A stretch of 64,000 bases of DNA from NCBI GenBank assembly GCA_964598495.1, contig CAZRBY010000001.1, forward strand, positions 62,001 to 126,000. Direction: 5' to 3'. Position numbers and translations under genes: made by a program. The notes beneath the pieces were generated by a model, which saw nothing but the letters and a program-made list of their open reading frames with translations, made no database searches and was not told where the DNA came from. Origin of the DNA: Cacconaster sp964598495 (GTDB lineage: Bacteria; Bacteroidota; Bacteroidia; Bacteroidales; UBA932). Shown here piece after piece: positions 16,760-24,750 of the stretch. Within the stretch, counting starts at the first letter, position 1. Each line of letters starts with the position of its first letter.

Positions 16760-17434
16760 ATGATTCGCTCAGCCACAAAACAGGACATATCGGATATACG
16801 CCGCATCTATAGGAAATGCTTTGATACGAGCGATGAATATATCGATTTCTTCCTGAAAAAATGCACCCCAAGACATACTCTTGTTTATGAACAGGATGGC
16901 AAGGCCGTCTCTGTGGTGCAGACTATGAGCATATCATATATCTCAAGTTCACGCACCAGAGGACACAGGGACTCCCATCCGGGAGTATACGTTTGTGGCC
17001 TTGCCACATTGCCGGCATATCGTGGTCGCGGTTTTGCGAAATCACTTATAGCCTACATTAGAAATAATGCTAAACGGCAGGGCTGGAAATTTATGATGGT
17101 GCACCCTACCAATGCGGAGATTATACCTTTTTACGACAAAATCGGGTTTAACACTCCGATTTACAGGAATTCCGAATCGCTGCCTTTGTTTGAAAACAGA
17201 GCATTCATTTCCAATTTTGACGGTGTTAGTCTGTTTCTGACAAGAGATGAAAAATTGATATCGGACTATTTTCAGTGGAATCATTATTTACTGGATTACA
17301 TCATTGAGGAAACCGCATTTAATCCTCCATCCCCATTCCAGTACGACACCAGGTATCCCTATCTGTTGCTCACGTCACTCAACGACGGTTTTTCAACCGA
17401 GTCAACTCATTCGACCTTTTCTTTCCCTATTTGA
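16760..17434 (+). CDS. GNAT-family N-acetyltransferase
   Basis: The product is a 224-residue acetyltransferase. The acetyl-CoA-binding motif A is clear: GLATLPAYRGRGFAKSLIAYIRNNAKRQGWKFMMVHPTN (about residues 73-112), followed by AEIIPFYDKIGFNTPIY (motif B). The C-terminal 90 residues are not recognisably conserved to me. Substrate is unknown. It is transcribed with the acyl-CoA ligase and is followed by a hairpin that contains a parS-like site. Confidence 0.85.
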   Translation: MIRSATKQDISDIRRIYRKCFDTSDEYIDFFLKKCTPRHTLVYEQDGKAVSVVQTMSISYISSSRTRGHRDSHPGVYVCGLATLPAYRGRGFAKSLIAYIRNNAKRQGWKFMMVHPTNAEIIPFYDKIGFNTPIYRNSESLPLFENRAFISNFDGVSLFLTRDEKLISDYFQWNHYLLDYIIEETAFNPPSPFQYDTRYPYLLLTSLNDGFSTESTHSTFSFPI

Positions 17435-17457
17435 GGTTAATATTATTTTAACTTAGG

Positions 17458-17495
17458 CCGCAAATGTTCCACGTGGAACGTTTGCGGTTTTTATT
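17458..17495 (+). terminator. Hairpin terminator containing a parS-like palindrome
   Basis: CCGCAAA (17458-17464) and TTTGCGG (17481-17487) flank the 16-bp palindrome, making a 30-bp inverted repeat with one mismatched pair, followed by TTTTTATT. It can act as the terminator for the acyl-CoA ligase-GNAT transcript. The remainder of 17488-17658 shows no gene. Confidence 0.7.
17465..17480. promoter_or_regulatory. Candidate parS site (ParB-binding palindrome)
   Basis: TGTTCCACGTGGAACG differs by only the last base from the palindrome TGTTCCACGTGGAACA, a known chromosomal parS form (used, for example, in pseudomonads, and close to the TGTTTCACGTGAAACA consensus). A perfect copy lies 587 bp away inside mnmG. 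ParB/Spo0J nucleates on such sites near the replication origin. parA and parB are not in the window. Confidence 0.75.
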
Positions 17496-17658
17496 GTGCG
17501 GCATCAATACCTTGACTGATGGCAGTGCATGTATTTACCGCCATTATTGTTTATTTCCGTTACTATTGAGGCAGAGGAAAGCAATAGGCATATCTTATAC
17601 AAATCCGGATGCGAGAGGCTGAACAAATAGTCGTAAGGCCTGAGATGAGAAATAAATA

Positions 17659-19647
17659 TTACCTACCGAAATAGATCAAAAGTACCTGTATATCGGCCGG
17701 AGATACGCCGGAAATACGCGAAGCCTGAGCAATTGTTCTTGGACGATATCGATTGAGCTTAATACGACATTCCATTGATAAGGAAGTGACTTTTGAAAAG
17801 TCGAAATCATCCGGAATTCTAAGGTTTTCCAAGCGCCTGATCTTGTCTGCAATTCCTTTTTCTCGTTCGATGTAGCCTTTATACTTTATGCTGATTTCCG
17901 CAGACTGAAGTATTTCTTCAGACACAAATTCAGGGTCTATCTCATCTTTGCCTTCAGTTTTACCCCAAGGCAACTCAAGAAGGTTTTTAATTTGCTCTGT
18001 TTCTATCGTCGACAGTGATATCAATTCTTCGACGAGATTTGTCTCAATCTTTGTTCCACGTGGAACAAATTCAAGAAGGGCTTTAATAGAGGTTGATGGA
18101 CGGGATAAAAGGTCTGATATCTTCTTCTTGGATATAATTTCTGCACTATCAATGGAACTGAGGTAGTCATTAACATCTTCCGGTCTTAGAGAAGTGGAAT
18201 GTGAAAAATCAATATAATGAGATATAATATCATATTTTAGTTTCGTATATTCATATCTGAACTTATCTACAAGACCTAGTTTGTATCCAAACTCAGTAAG
18301 GCGACTGTCTGCATTGTCCTGCCTTAAAAGAATACGATATTCAGCTCTTGAAGTAAACATCCTATAGGGTTCATCAACGCCTTTTGTAATAAGGTCGTCT
18401 ATTAAAACTCCTATATAAGCCTCATCACGCTTGAGAATAAAAGGCTCTTTGCCGTTTATTTTAAGATGGGCATTGATACCGGCCATTAGCCCTTGGGCTG
18501 CTGCCTCCTCATAGCCCGTAGTACCATTTACCTGTCCGGCAAAATAGAGATTCGGAAGAATCTTGGACTCAAGAGTAACCTGTAACTCTGTAGGGTCAAA
18601 AAAGTCATATTCGACCGCATAGGCAGGTGTGAATATTTTGACGCCACGAAGTCCCTCTATCTCCTGTAGGGCATCCATCTGAACCTTCAGAGGAAGGGAA
18701 GAAGAGAAACCTTGAAGATAATATTCATGAGTATTCCACCCTTCAGGTTCCAGAAATAGTTGATGAGTCTCCTTTCCCGCAAATGTGCGTAGCTTATCTT
18801 CTATGGAAGGGCAATAACGAGGTCCAATACCCTTGATCTTTCCACTAAATAGCGGTGATTCATTAAAACCGGTACGAAGTATATTATGAACTTCATTATT
18901 TGTATGTACGATATAACAAGGCTTTTGCTCTCTACCTCGCTGAATACTTGTCTTAAAAGGTAGGTAGGAAAACTTGGAGGGATTGGGATCGAATTCCTGA
19001 ATATCAAGTTTTGAAAGGTCAAGCGAGCGGGCATCAATTCTCGGAGGTGTACCAGTCTTCATTCTGGCTGTCGAACAACCCATGCTTGAGAGTTGTTCAG
19101 TCAAACCGAGGGAAGGCGATTCCCCCATTCTACCACCGTGAACCATCTCGTTTCCTATATAAAGTCGGCCATTGAGAAATGTTCCTGCAGTCAAAATGAC
19201 GCTTTTACAGGCAAATTCCGCACCCATGGAGACACGGACACCGCAAATTAATGAACCACGGAAGGTTAAATAAGTAACAGTATCCTGCCAAATGTCTAAG
19301 TTAGAGGTATTTTCGAGCACATAGCGCCAGTTCATGGAAAAATGTAGTTTATCGCATTGAGCACGAGGACTCCACATTGCAGGACCCTTTGAGAGGTTCA
19401 GCATCCTGAATTGTATGGTTGATGAGTCGGTAACAATCGCAGAGTATCCTCCCAAAGCATCTATTTCACAGACTATCTGACCTTTAGCAATACCACCAAT
19501 GGCAGGGTTGCAGGACATTTGTGCAATTTTATTCATATCCTTCGTTATGAGCAAAACTTTTGAACCCAAACGTGCAGCAGCAACTGCCGCCTCACAACCT
19601 GCATGTCCGGCACCTATTACTATTATATCATATTGCGGAGTTTTCAT
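17659..19647 (-). CDS. mnmG: tRNA uridine-5-carboxymethylaminomethyl modification enzyme MnmG (GidA)
   Basis: This 662-residue FAD enzyme works with MnmE to modify U34 of tRNAs reading two-codon boxes. Motifs: the FAD dinucleotide fold DIIVIGAGHAGCEAAVAAARLG at the N-terminus, MSCNPAIGGIAKGQIVCEIDALGG, GTFLNGRLYIG, KTGTPPRIDARSLDL, YFAGQVNGTTGYEEAAAQGLMAGIN, the C-terminal FTSRAEYRILLRQDNADSRLT and RPRTIAQASRISGVSPADIQVLL. It starts directly after the ybeY stop with no spacer. A perfect parS-like palindrome (18052-18067) is embedded in the coding sequence at EFVPRGTKIE. mnmG/gidA is a classical origin-proximal gene in many bacteria. Confidence 0.97.
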   Translation of the reverse strand: MKTPQYDIIVIGAGHAGCEAAVAAARLGSKVLLITKDMNKIAQMSCNPAIGGIAKGQIVCEIDALGGYSAIVTDSSTIQFRMLNLSKGPAMWSPRAQCDKLHFSMNWRYVLENTSNLDIWQDTVTYLTFRGSLICGVRVSMGAEFACKSVILTAGTFLNGRLYIGNEMVHGGRMGESPSLGLTEQLSSMGCSTARMKTGTPPRIDARSLDLSKLDIQEFDPNPSKFSYLPFKTSIQRGREQKPCYIVHTNNEVHNILRTGFNESPLFSGKIKGIGPRYCPSIEDKLRTFAGKETHQLFLEPEGWNTHEYYLQGFSSSLPLKVQMDALQEIEGLRGVKIFTPAYAVEYDFFDPTELQVTLESKILPNLYFAGQVNGTTGYEEAAAQGLMAGINAHLKINGKEPFILKRDEAYIGVLIDDLITKGVDEPYRMFTSRAEYRILLRQDNADSRLTEFGYKLGLVDKFRYEYTKLKYDIISHYIDFSHSTSLRPEDVNDYLSSIDSAEIISKKKISDLLSRPSTSIKALLEFVPRGTKIETNLVEELISLSTIETEQIKNLLELPWGKTEGKDEIDPEFVSEEILQSAEISIKYKGYIEREKGIADKIRRLENLRIPDDFDFSKVTSLSMECRIKLNRYRPRTIAQASRISGVSPADIQVLLIYFGR
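18052..18067. promoter_or_regulatory. Candidate parS site inside mnmG
   Basis: TGTTCCACGTGGAACA is a perfect 16-bp palindrome identical to a known parS form. It encodes part of VPRGT in mnmG, so coding constraint alone does not explain a perfect palindrome. It is the second copy within 600 bp. Confidence 0.82.
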
Positions 19648-20100
19648 TTAACTAACTGATAATAAAGTAGATAGTGACTCGAGCGCCATCTCTTCACGAA
19701 CTCTCATTTCTACCTGCTGTTCTTTTGTAACATCGTCAAAACCCAAGAGGTGCAGCAGACCGTGCGCTATTACACGATGAAGTTCTCTCTCAAAACCTTC
19801 CCCATAAATTTCTGCATTGCGACTAACCGTGTCAATACTTATATATATATCACCGCTAATAGAGTCCGGACCATAGCGGAACTCAAAATCACCGGAATAA
19901 TCAAATGTGATGACATCAGTAAAATAGTCATGTCCGAGGTAATCCTTATTAAGTCGAAGTAAATAAGGGTCGCTGCAGAAGATATAATTGAGTTGTCCGA
20001 TTTTATATCCTCTTTCAGATGCCAAATTTCTCAACCATTTTGTGGCAATTCTCTTAAGGGTCAAATCAAATTTTATATCCTCATTAAAAAAACTTATCAT
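19648..20100 (-). CDS. ybeY: Endoribonuclease/rRNA maturation factor YbeY
   Basis: This 150-residue single-domain metalloprotein is required for 16S rRNA 3'-end maturation. The Zn-binding motif is HRVIAHGLLHLLGFDD (H-x3-H-x5-H/D pattern, about residues 108-125), preceded by FCSDPYLLRLNKDYLGHDYFTDVITFDY and GDIYISIDTVSRNA. Its stop codon abuts the mnmG ATG, so the two are coupled. Upstream is the AT-rich 20101-20508 region. Confidence 0.96.
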   Translation of the reverse strand: MISFFNEDIKFDLTLKRIATKWLRNLASERGYKIGQLNYIFCSDPYLLRLNKDYLGHDYFTDVITFDYSGDFEFRYGPDSISGDIYISIDTVSRNAEIYGEGFERELHRVIAHGLLHLLGFDDVTKEQQVEMRVREEMALESLSTLLSVS

Positions 20101-20508
20101 AGTATTGCTAAAAAGTACAAACAGAGCTGTTTTGGCTCGTTATTTGCTACAAAAATAGTGAATAGAGTGCACAAATAGCAAATATTTAACAAAATTGTTA
20201 TTTAATGTGAAAGGCAGAATCTATTCTGAAAAGATTGATTGTAAATGGAATTTTTACAAACGTTTGCGAAAAAATTAAATATAAGATATAGAATGGTGTT
20301 TCGTGACACAAAAAAGTTGATGCTGCGTAATTGCCAACAAAATTAAAAATAAATCAAGGAATATAAAAACTTAATTGTCAAGTATATAGAAAATATTTAA
20401 TAAAATTATCAACAAAAAATTTGTTATAAATCATTTTTTCTTACTAATTTTACCAGTTGTAGGTCAATTAGGCCGAAAAGATTGGACAAACAAAAATAAA
20501 ATACTGAC
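20101..20508. other. AT-rich intergenic region between ybeY and the TonB-family gene
   Basis: This is 408 nt of very AT-rich sequence with runs of A and T. I see no gene. It contains TTATCAACA (20406-20414), one mismatch from the DnaA-box consensus, and weak TAATTTTA promoter-like elements for the downstream gene. It must carry the divergent promoters of ybeY and the TonB-family gene. Confidence 0.5.
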
Positions 20509-21201
20509 ATGGAAGTTAAAAAAACACCCAAAGCAGATCTTGAAAACAAAAAATTATTGTTCAGAGAGATTGGACTGATAATCGTACTCGGAGTAGTATT
20601 GCTTGCGTTTGAGTGGTCAAGTGCTGAAAAAGCCGAGACAGTGAACCTCGCAGTACAGGAGCAAGTTGTTGAGGAAGAGTTCATTCCTGTAACCCAGCAA
20701 GAACAGCTTCCTCCTCCTGAGGCACCCAAGATTCCGGTATTGTCTGACATTATCGACATAGTTGATGACGATATAGTCGTAACCGACAATCTATTTATAG
20801 ATATGGAAGATGATGCGAGCATCGGTGTTGAAATTATGGACTATGTAGCTGTGGTAGAGGAAGAGGAGGTTGAGGAAGAGGCTATACCTTTTGCACTGGT
20901 AGAAGAGAAACCTAAATTTCAAGGCGGCGACGCCAATGATTTCTCCAAATGGGTAAACAGTAAACTTGTTTATCCTGAACTTGCAAAAGAAAATGGCGTA
21001 CAGGGTCGTGTTACACTGCAGTTTACTGTGTACACTGACGGATCCGTAAGAGACGTCAAGGTACTCAGAGGCGTTGACCCTTCGCTTGACAAAGAAGCAG
21101 TTAGAATCGTTTCCAGCTCCCCCAAGTGGACCCCCGGCAAACAGAGGGAAAGGCCTGTAAAGGTTACCTACACCTTCCCGGTATTGTTCCAGCTCCGCTA
21201 A
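20509..21201 (+). CDS. TonB-family energy transducer
   Basis: The protein has 230 residues. A single N-terminal membrane anchor (REIGLIIVLGVVLLAFEW, about residues 20-37) is followed by an acidic, Pro/Glu/Val-rich periplasmic linker (about 40-130, many E and D instead of the usual Pro/Lys) and a C-terminal TonB domain (about 140-230: KFQGGDANDFSKWVNSKLVYPELAKENGVQGRVTLQFTV ... GSVRDVKVLRGVDPSLDKEAVRIV...WTPGKQRERPVKVTYTFPVLFQL). It couples proton-motive force to TonB-dependent receptors such as the SusC at 1667. No exbB/exbD is adjacent. A strong terminator follows 25 nt after the stop. Confidence 0.93.
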   Translation: MEVKKTPKADLENKKLLFREIGLIIVLGVVLLAFEWSSAEKAETVNLAVQEQVVEEEFIPVTQQEQLPPPEAPKIPVLSDIIDIVDDDIVVTDNLFIDMEDDASIGVEIMDYVAVVEEEEVEEEAIPFALVEEKPKFQGGDANDFSKWVNSKLVYPELAKENGVQGRVTLQFTVYTDGSVRDVKVLRGVDPSLDKEAVRIVSSSPKWTPGKQRERPVKVTYTFPVLFQLR

Positions 21202-21226
21202 TCAAAGCTGCGAATCCGTAAAACCT

Positions 21227-21262
21227 AAAACTCCCTTTCACAATAATGAAAGGGAGTTTTTT
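21227..21262 (+). terminator. Intrinsic terminator after the TonB-family gene
   Basis: Perfect 14-bp stem AAAACTCCCTTTCA / TGAAAGGGAGTTTT with loop CAATAA (21227-21260), ending in a T-run. Confidence 0.93.
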
Positions 21263-21326
21263 GTCATCAGTAGCAACTGCTGACTTCGGAGGTTAAGTTT
21301 GGAGCAATTTGCAATTACCGGCCATC

Positions 21327-21410
21327 AGCCAAAAGCCAATAATCAATAACAAATAGCCAATGTCCTATGTCGAAAAGCTAATAGCTAACAGCCAATGGCC
21401 AACAACCTAC
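21327..21410. repeat. Degenerate phased heptamer array (AGCCAAY-type), 12 units
   Basis: The stretch divides exactly into twelve 7-nt units. Seven are agccaaa, agccaat (three times), agctaat, agctaac and ggccaac; the other five are more degenerate (for example aatcaat, aacaaat, aacctac). It lies between the terminator of the TonB gene and the hflX stop. A second, five-unit array lies at 27588-27622. No function is known to me; it resembles the short tandemly repeated heptamers described in cyanobacteria. Confidence 0.8.
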
Positions 21411-22609
21411 CAAAGGAAATTGTCGAAAGGATAACGACCCGCATGAATCTCGGCAACCATTTTGTAAAGGTCGGAACGAAGTTTTTCAATATTGATTTTC
21501 TCTTTTGCCGATATAAATATACAGGGCGTATGTTCTTTTGATATCCATGATGCCTTAAGATCGTCTATAGTATAATTGATCAACTTCTTTTCCAGCATTG
21601 AAAATTCATCATATTCTTCGTGATGATATGCGTCGATCTTATTGAAAACCATAAAAAGAGGTTTGTCTTGAGCACCGATTTCGAGAAGAGTCTGGTTGAC
21701 GACTTTGATATGCTCTTCGAAATTGAGGTGTGAAATATCCACGACATGCATGAGTATATCCGCTTCCCTGACCTCATCCAAAGTACTTTTGAAAGATTCT
21801 ACAAGTTGTGTAGGAAGTTTTCTGATAAAACCTACTGTATCACTCAAAAGAAAGGGAACATTATCAATAACCACCTTGCGTACAGTGGTGTCAAGTGTTG
21901 CAAACAACTTATCTTCGGCAAAAACATCACTCTTGGCCAAAAGATTCATTATTGTGCTCTTGCCTACATTGGTATAGCCGACAAGGGAAATGCGCACCAA
22001 CGAGCCGCGATTACCCCTTTGTGAGGCCATCTGACGATCAATCTTTTTAAGTTGCTCCTTAAGTTTAGCAATCTTATCCAAAACTATACGGCGGTCTGTC
22101 TCAAGCTGCGTCTCACCCGGGCCTCTCATGCTTATACCTCCCCGCTGACGCTCAAGGTGGGTCCACATACCTGTCAATCTCGGTAAAAGGTACTGATACT
22201 GTGCAAGCTCGACTTGCGTTTTTGCATAAGCCGTTTTTGCACGTTGCGCAAAAATGTCGAGTATGAGGCCGGTACGGTCAATAACCCTGATTCCGACAGC
22301 TTGTTCAATATTTCTGAGTTGCGAAGGGGAGAGTTCATCGTCAAAAATCAGATAATCTATCTTATTATCCTGAACATAAGTTGATATTTCTTCAAGTTTC
22401 CCTTTACCTATGTAGGTCCTGGAGTTGGGTTTTTGCAGTTTTTGCGTAAAATGCTTAGCTCCTTTTACTCCTGCTGTCTCAGCGAGAAACTCGAGCTCTC
22501 CGAGGTATTCGTTTACTTCTCTTTCATCAACACCATGCGGAATAATAGCTACAAATGCCGCCGTTTCTTCCCTACAAGATCTAATGATTTGTTCCTTTTT
22601 TATCATCAC
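21407..22609 (-). CDS. hflX: Ribosome-associated GTPase HflX
   Basis: HflX is a 400-residue GTPase that splits stalled or heat-damaged 70S ribosomes. The N-terminal HflX domain (ETAGVKGAKHFTQKLQKPNSRTYIGKGKLEEI and DYLIFDDELSPSQLRNIE) is followed by a coiled linker with RLTGMWTHLERQRGGISMRGPGETQLETDRR and the G domain: G1 GYTNVGKST (about 210-218), G3 DTVGFI, G4 NKID. The C-terminus (PFDNFLW) is short but normal. It is divergent from the P1 aminopeptidase, with a TACTTTTG -7 box at 22623-22630. Confidence 0.96.
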   Translation of the reverse strand: MMIKKEQIIRSCREETAAFVAIIPHGVDEREVNEYLGELEFLAETAGVKGAKHFTQKLQKPNSRTYIGKGKLEEISTYVQDNKIDYLIFDDELSPSQLRNIEQAVGIRVIDRTGLILDIFAQRAKTAYAKTQVELAQYQYLLPRLTGMWTHLERQRGGISMRGPGETQLETDRRIVLDKIAKLKEQLKKIDRQMASQRGNRGSLVRISLVGYTNVGKSTIMNLLAKSDVFAEDKLFATLDTTVRKVVIDNVPFLLSDTVGFIRKLPTQLVESFKSTLDEVREADILMHVVDISHLNFEEHIKVVNQTLLEIGAQDKPLFMVFNKIDAYHHEEYDEFSMLEKKLINYTIDDLKASWISKEHTPCIFISAKEKINIEKLRSDLYKMVAEIHAGRYPFDNFLW

Positions 22610-22622
22610 TGTAAAATTTTTA

Positions 22623-22642
22623 CAAAAGTAAAACTATATTTG
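22623..22642. promoter_or_regulatory. Divergent -7 boxes for hflX and the P1 aminopeptidase
   Basis: TACTTTTG on the minus strand (22623-22630) lies 14 nt before the hflX start. TATATTTG on the plus strand (22635-22642) lies 31 nt before the aminopeptidase ATG. Both match TAnnTTTG; -33 elements are not clear. Confidence 0.55.
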
Positions 22643-22672
22643 TATTAATATAAGATTAAAATATTATTCGAA

Positions 22673-23836
22673 ATGAAACGATTTATAGCCATAGCCACAT
22701 TGCTTCTGATCACCGTATCTCTGTTTTCGCAAGGCAGAATCAGGGATTATGGCATTAAGCCCGGCATTTTCCGTACAGGAGAATACAATGCCATCACCGA
22801 TGTTCCCGGAGTGAAAGTTGGACAGGTAACTATAATTGAGGGAGAGGATGTCCGCACCGGAGTGACAGCCATCATTCCACACGAAGGCAATCTCTTCCGT
22901 CTCAAATGTCCGGCAGCAGTGTATGCAGGAAACGGTTTCGGCAAACTGGCAGGAGTGACTCAAATTGAAGAACTGGGTAACATTGAATCTCCAATCATCC
23001 TAACAAATACTCTCTCCGTGGCACAAGGTATCGAGGGTGTAATAACCTATTCGCTTGGACAGAAAGGCAACGAATCGGTAGGTTCGGTCAATGCTGTAGT
23101 GGGAGAAACCAATGACGGCAGCCTCAACGATATAAGAGGCAGACACGTCACAGCCGAGCATGTGCTTAAAGCTATAGAAACGGCATCGGGCGGAGCGGTT
23201 GAAGAGGGATGCGTGGGGGCCGGCACAGGCACCGTCTGCTTTGGTTTCAAGGGTGGAATAGGCACCTCTTCACGTGTGCTTCCTAAATCGCTGGGAGGAT
23301 ACACCGTGGGTGTACTTGTACAATCAAATTATGGCGGCATACTTGAAATCGACGGAGTGCCGGTGGGGCAAATGTTGGGCCGATATAGCTTCAAGAATGC
23401 AGTGGAGGAGGAGAGATGTGTCCTTAAATCGCTGTCCGACGGTACTCAGGAGCAGCAGCTCAATCCCGACGGCTCATGTATGATGGTAGTCATCACCGAT
23501 GCGCCGGTGGATGCTCGCAACCTTAAAAGGATTGCCAAAAGGGCAATGATGGGTCTTGCAAAGACAGGCGGCATAGCATCCAACGGAAGCGGAGATTATG
23601 TGATAGCTCTCTCCGTATGCAAGGAAAATCTCATAAACGAGTCTACGCCCGTATACAATCCAGTTCTGCTGCACAATGAAGATATGTCTGCTCTCTTCGA
23701 GGCTACCATCGAAGCAACGGCTGAGGCTTTGTGGAACTCTCTTTTCATGGCTACCGATATGACCGGTAAAGGAGGCAGAACCGTAGAAGCGCTGCCGGTG
23801 GAGAAGGTAGTGGAATTAATGAGAAAGAAGAGATAG
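22673..23836 (+). CDS. Secreted P1-family aminopeptidase/D-esterase (DmpA-like)
   Basis: The protein has 387 residues with a signal peptide (MKRFIAIATLLLITVSLFSQ). The body is that of the DmpA/L-aminopeptidase D-esterase family: RDYGIKPGIFRTGEYNAITDVPGVKVGQVTI, NGFGKLAGVTQIEELGNIESPIILTNT, VGSVNAVVGETNDG, GAGTGTVCFGFKGGIGTSSR and IASNGSGDYVIALSV. In this family a Gly-Ser bond near such a segment is autocleaved to expose the nucleophilic Ser (family knowledge). Its likely role is removal of N-terminal amino acids, possibly D-residues or beta-amino acids, from periplasmic peptides. It is convergent with the alpha/beta hydrolase 5 nt downstream. Confidence 0.92.
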   Translation: MKRFIAIATLLLITVSLFSQGRIRDYGIKPGIFRTGEYNAITDVPGVKVGQVTIIEGEDVRTGVTAIIPHEGNLFRLKCPAAVYAGNGFGKLAGVTQIEELGNIESPIILTNTLSVAQGIEGVITYSLGQKGNESVGSVNAVVGETNDGSLNDIRGRHVTAEHVLKAIETASGGAVEEGCVGAGTGTVCFGFKGGIGTSSRVLPKSLGGYTVGVLVQSNYGGILEIDGVPVGQMLGRYSFKNAVEEERCVLKSLSDGTQEQQLNPDGSCMMVVITDAPVDARNLKRIAKRAMMGLAKTGGIASNGSGDYVIALSVCKENLINESTPVYNPVLLHNEDMSALFEATIEATAEALWNSLFMATDMTGKGGRTVEALPVEKVVELMRKKR

Positions 23837-23841
23837 ATCTC

Positions 23842-24651
23842 TTAACCGACAAAAGAAATGACTCTGTCGAGCACCTCAACGGGGCGCTCAACAAAGCAAT
23901 TGTGTCCGCATCCGGCTAACTCTTCAAAACGAACTTTTGGAAAACTCTCGCGCATCTTCAGGATCATCGGGGCCGGCATAAAATTGTCCTGATCTCCGAC
24001 AATAACCATCACCGGAATTTCGGAATCGGAGAGCAGCGAAGAGGCATTCGGACGTATTTGCATCCCTTTGATAGAAGCTACTATACCCATAGGGTCGTGC
24101 GTCTCGCAAAGTTCCAGGGTCTCTCTGATTTTCTCATCCATTTCGCGCAGATTGGTTCCGGAGTACATCTTAGGAATGGATACCGAGGCAAGCACTGAAA
24201 GTTTACCGCTCTCAATGATATCAATTTCGCGTTTTCGGTCTATGGCCTTCTCTTCGGGATCCTCATAAGGATGTGAGTTGAAAAGTATGAGTTTTTCGAA
24301 AGTCTCGGGATAAAGACGACAGCAGGCAAGTGCAATGTACCCACCTAGCGAATGGCCTCCTATTACTGCTTTTTTGACGGAACATTTATCAAGCACGTCC
24401 TTTACTACGGTTGCGCAAAAGTCCATTGTGTTGATTCGATTGCCTGATGAGTCGGCTGGAGCATAGTCTGTGAGACCATGGCCCGGAATATCAATCACAA
24501 TTACCCTGTATTGCTTGGAAAGAAACTCTGCGAATTCTGTCCAGATATACATGGTTTCAAGATAACCATGGAGCAGAATGATGCATTTCTCCCCTTTTTC
24601 GGAATCAAGAATATGGACCGCGATGCCGCCCGCCGTAACAAATCTTTCCAT
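23842..24651 (-). CDS. Alpha/beta-fold hydrolase
   Basis: This is a 269-residue cytosolic protein without a signal peptide. The oxyanion segment LLHGYLETMYIW, nucleophile elbow GGHSLGGYIAL (Ser about 103), acid region VMVIVGDQDNFMPA and catalytic His in GCGHNCFVERPVEVLDRV form a complete Ser-Asp-His triad. Substrate is unknown. It resembles the MhpC/BioH-type esterases. It is divergent from sdhA and shares a 99-nt intergenic region with it. Confidence 0.88.
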   Translation of the reverse strand: MERFVTAGGIAVHILDSEKGEKCIILLHGYLETMYIWTEFAEFLSKQYRVIVIDIPGHGLTDYAPADSSGNRINTMDFCATVVKDVLDKCSVKKAVIGGHSLGGYIALACCRLYPETFEKLILFNSHPYEDPEEKAIDRKREIDIIESGKLSVLASVSIPKMYSGTNLREMDEKIRETLELCETHDPMGIVASIKGMQIRPNASSLLSDSEIPVMVIVGDQDNFMPAPMILKMRESFPKVRFEELAGCGHNCFVERPVEVLDRVISFVG

Positions 24652-24697
24652 ATCGAACCTAATAATTGATTTGCGAGCAAAGTTATAAATAAAATGA

Positions 24698-24705
24698 TAT
24701 CTTTG
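24698..24705 (+). promoter_or_regulatory. -7 box (TATCTTTG) for sdhA-sdhB
   Basis: Perfect TAnnTTTG match 46 nt upstream of the ATG at 24751. It places transcription start downstream of the alternative in-frame start at 24694 and so decides the sdhA start. A TTTG lies at 24670-24673, with a rather long 24-nt spacer. Confidence 0.6.
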
Positions 24706-24750
24706 CGCCCTGAATTATTTTATAAAAATTATAATACACCTAAATCCATA

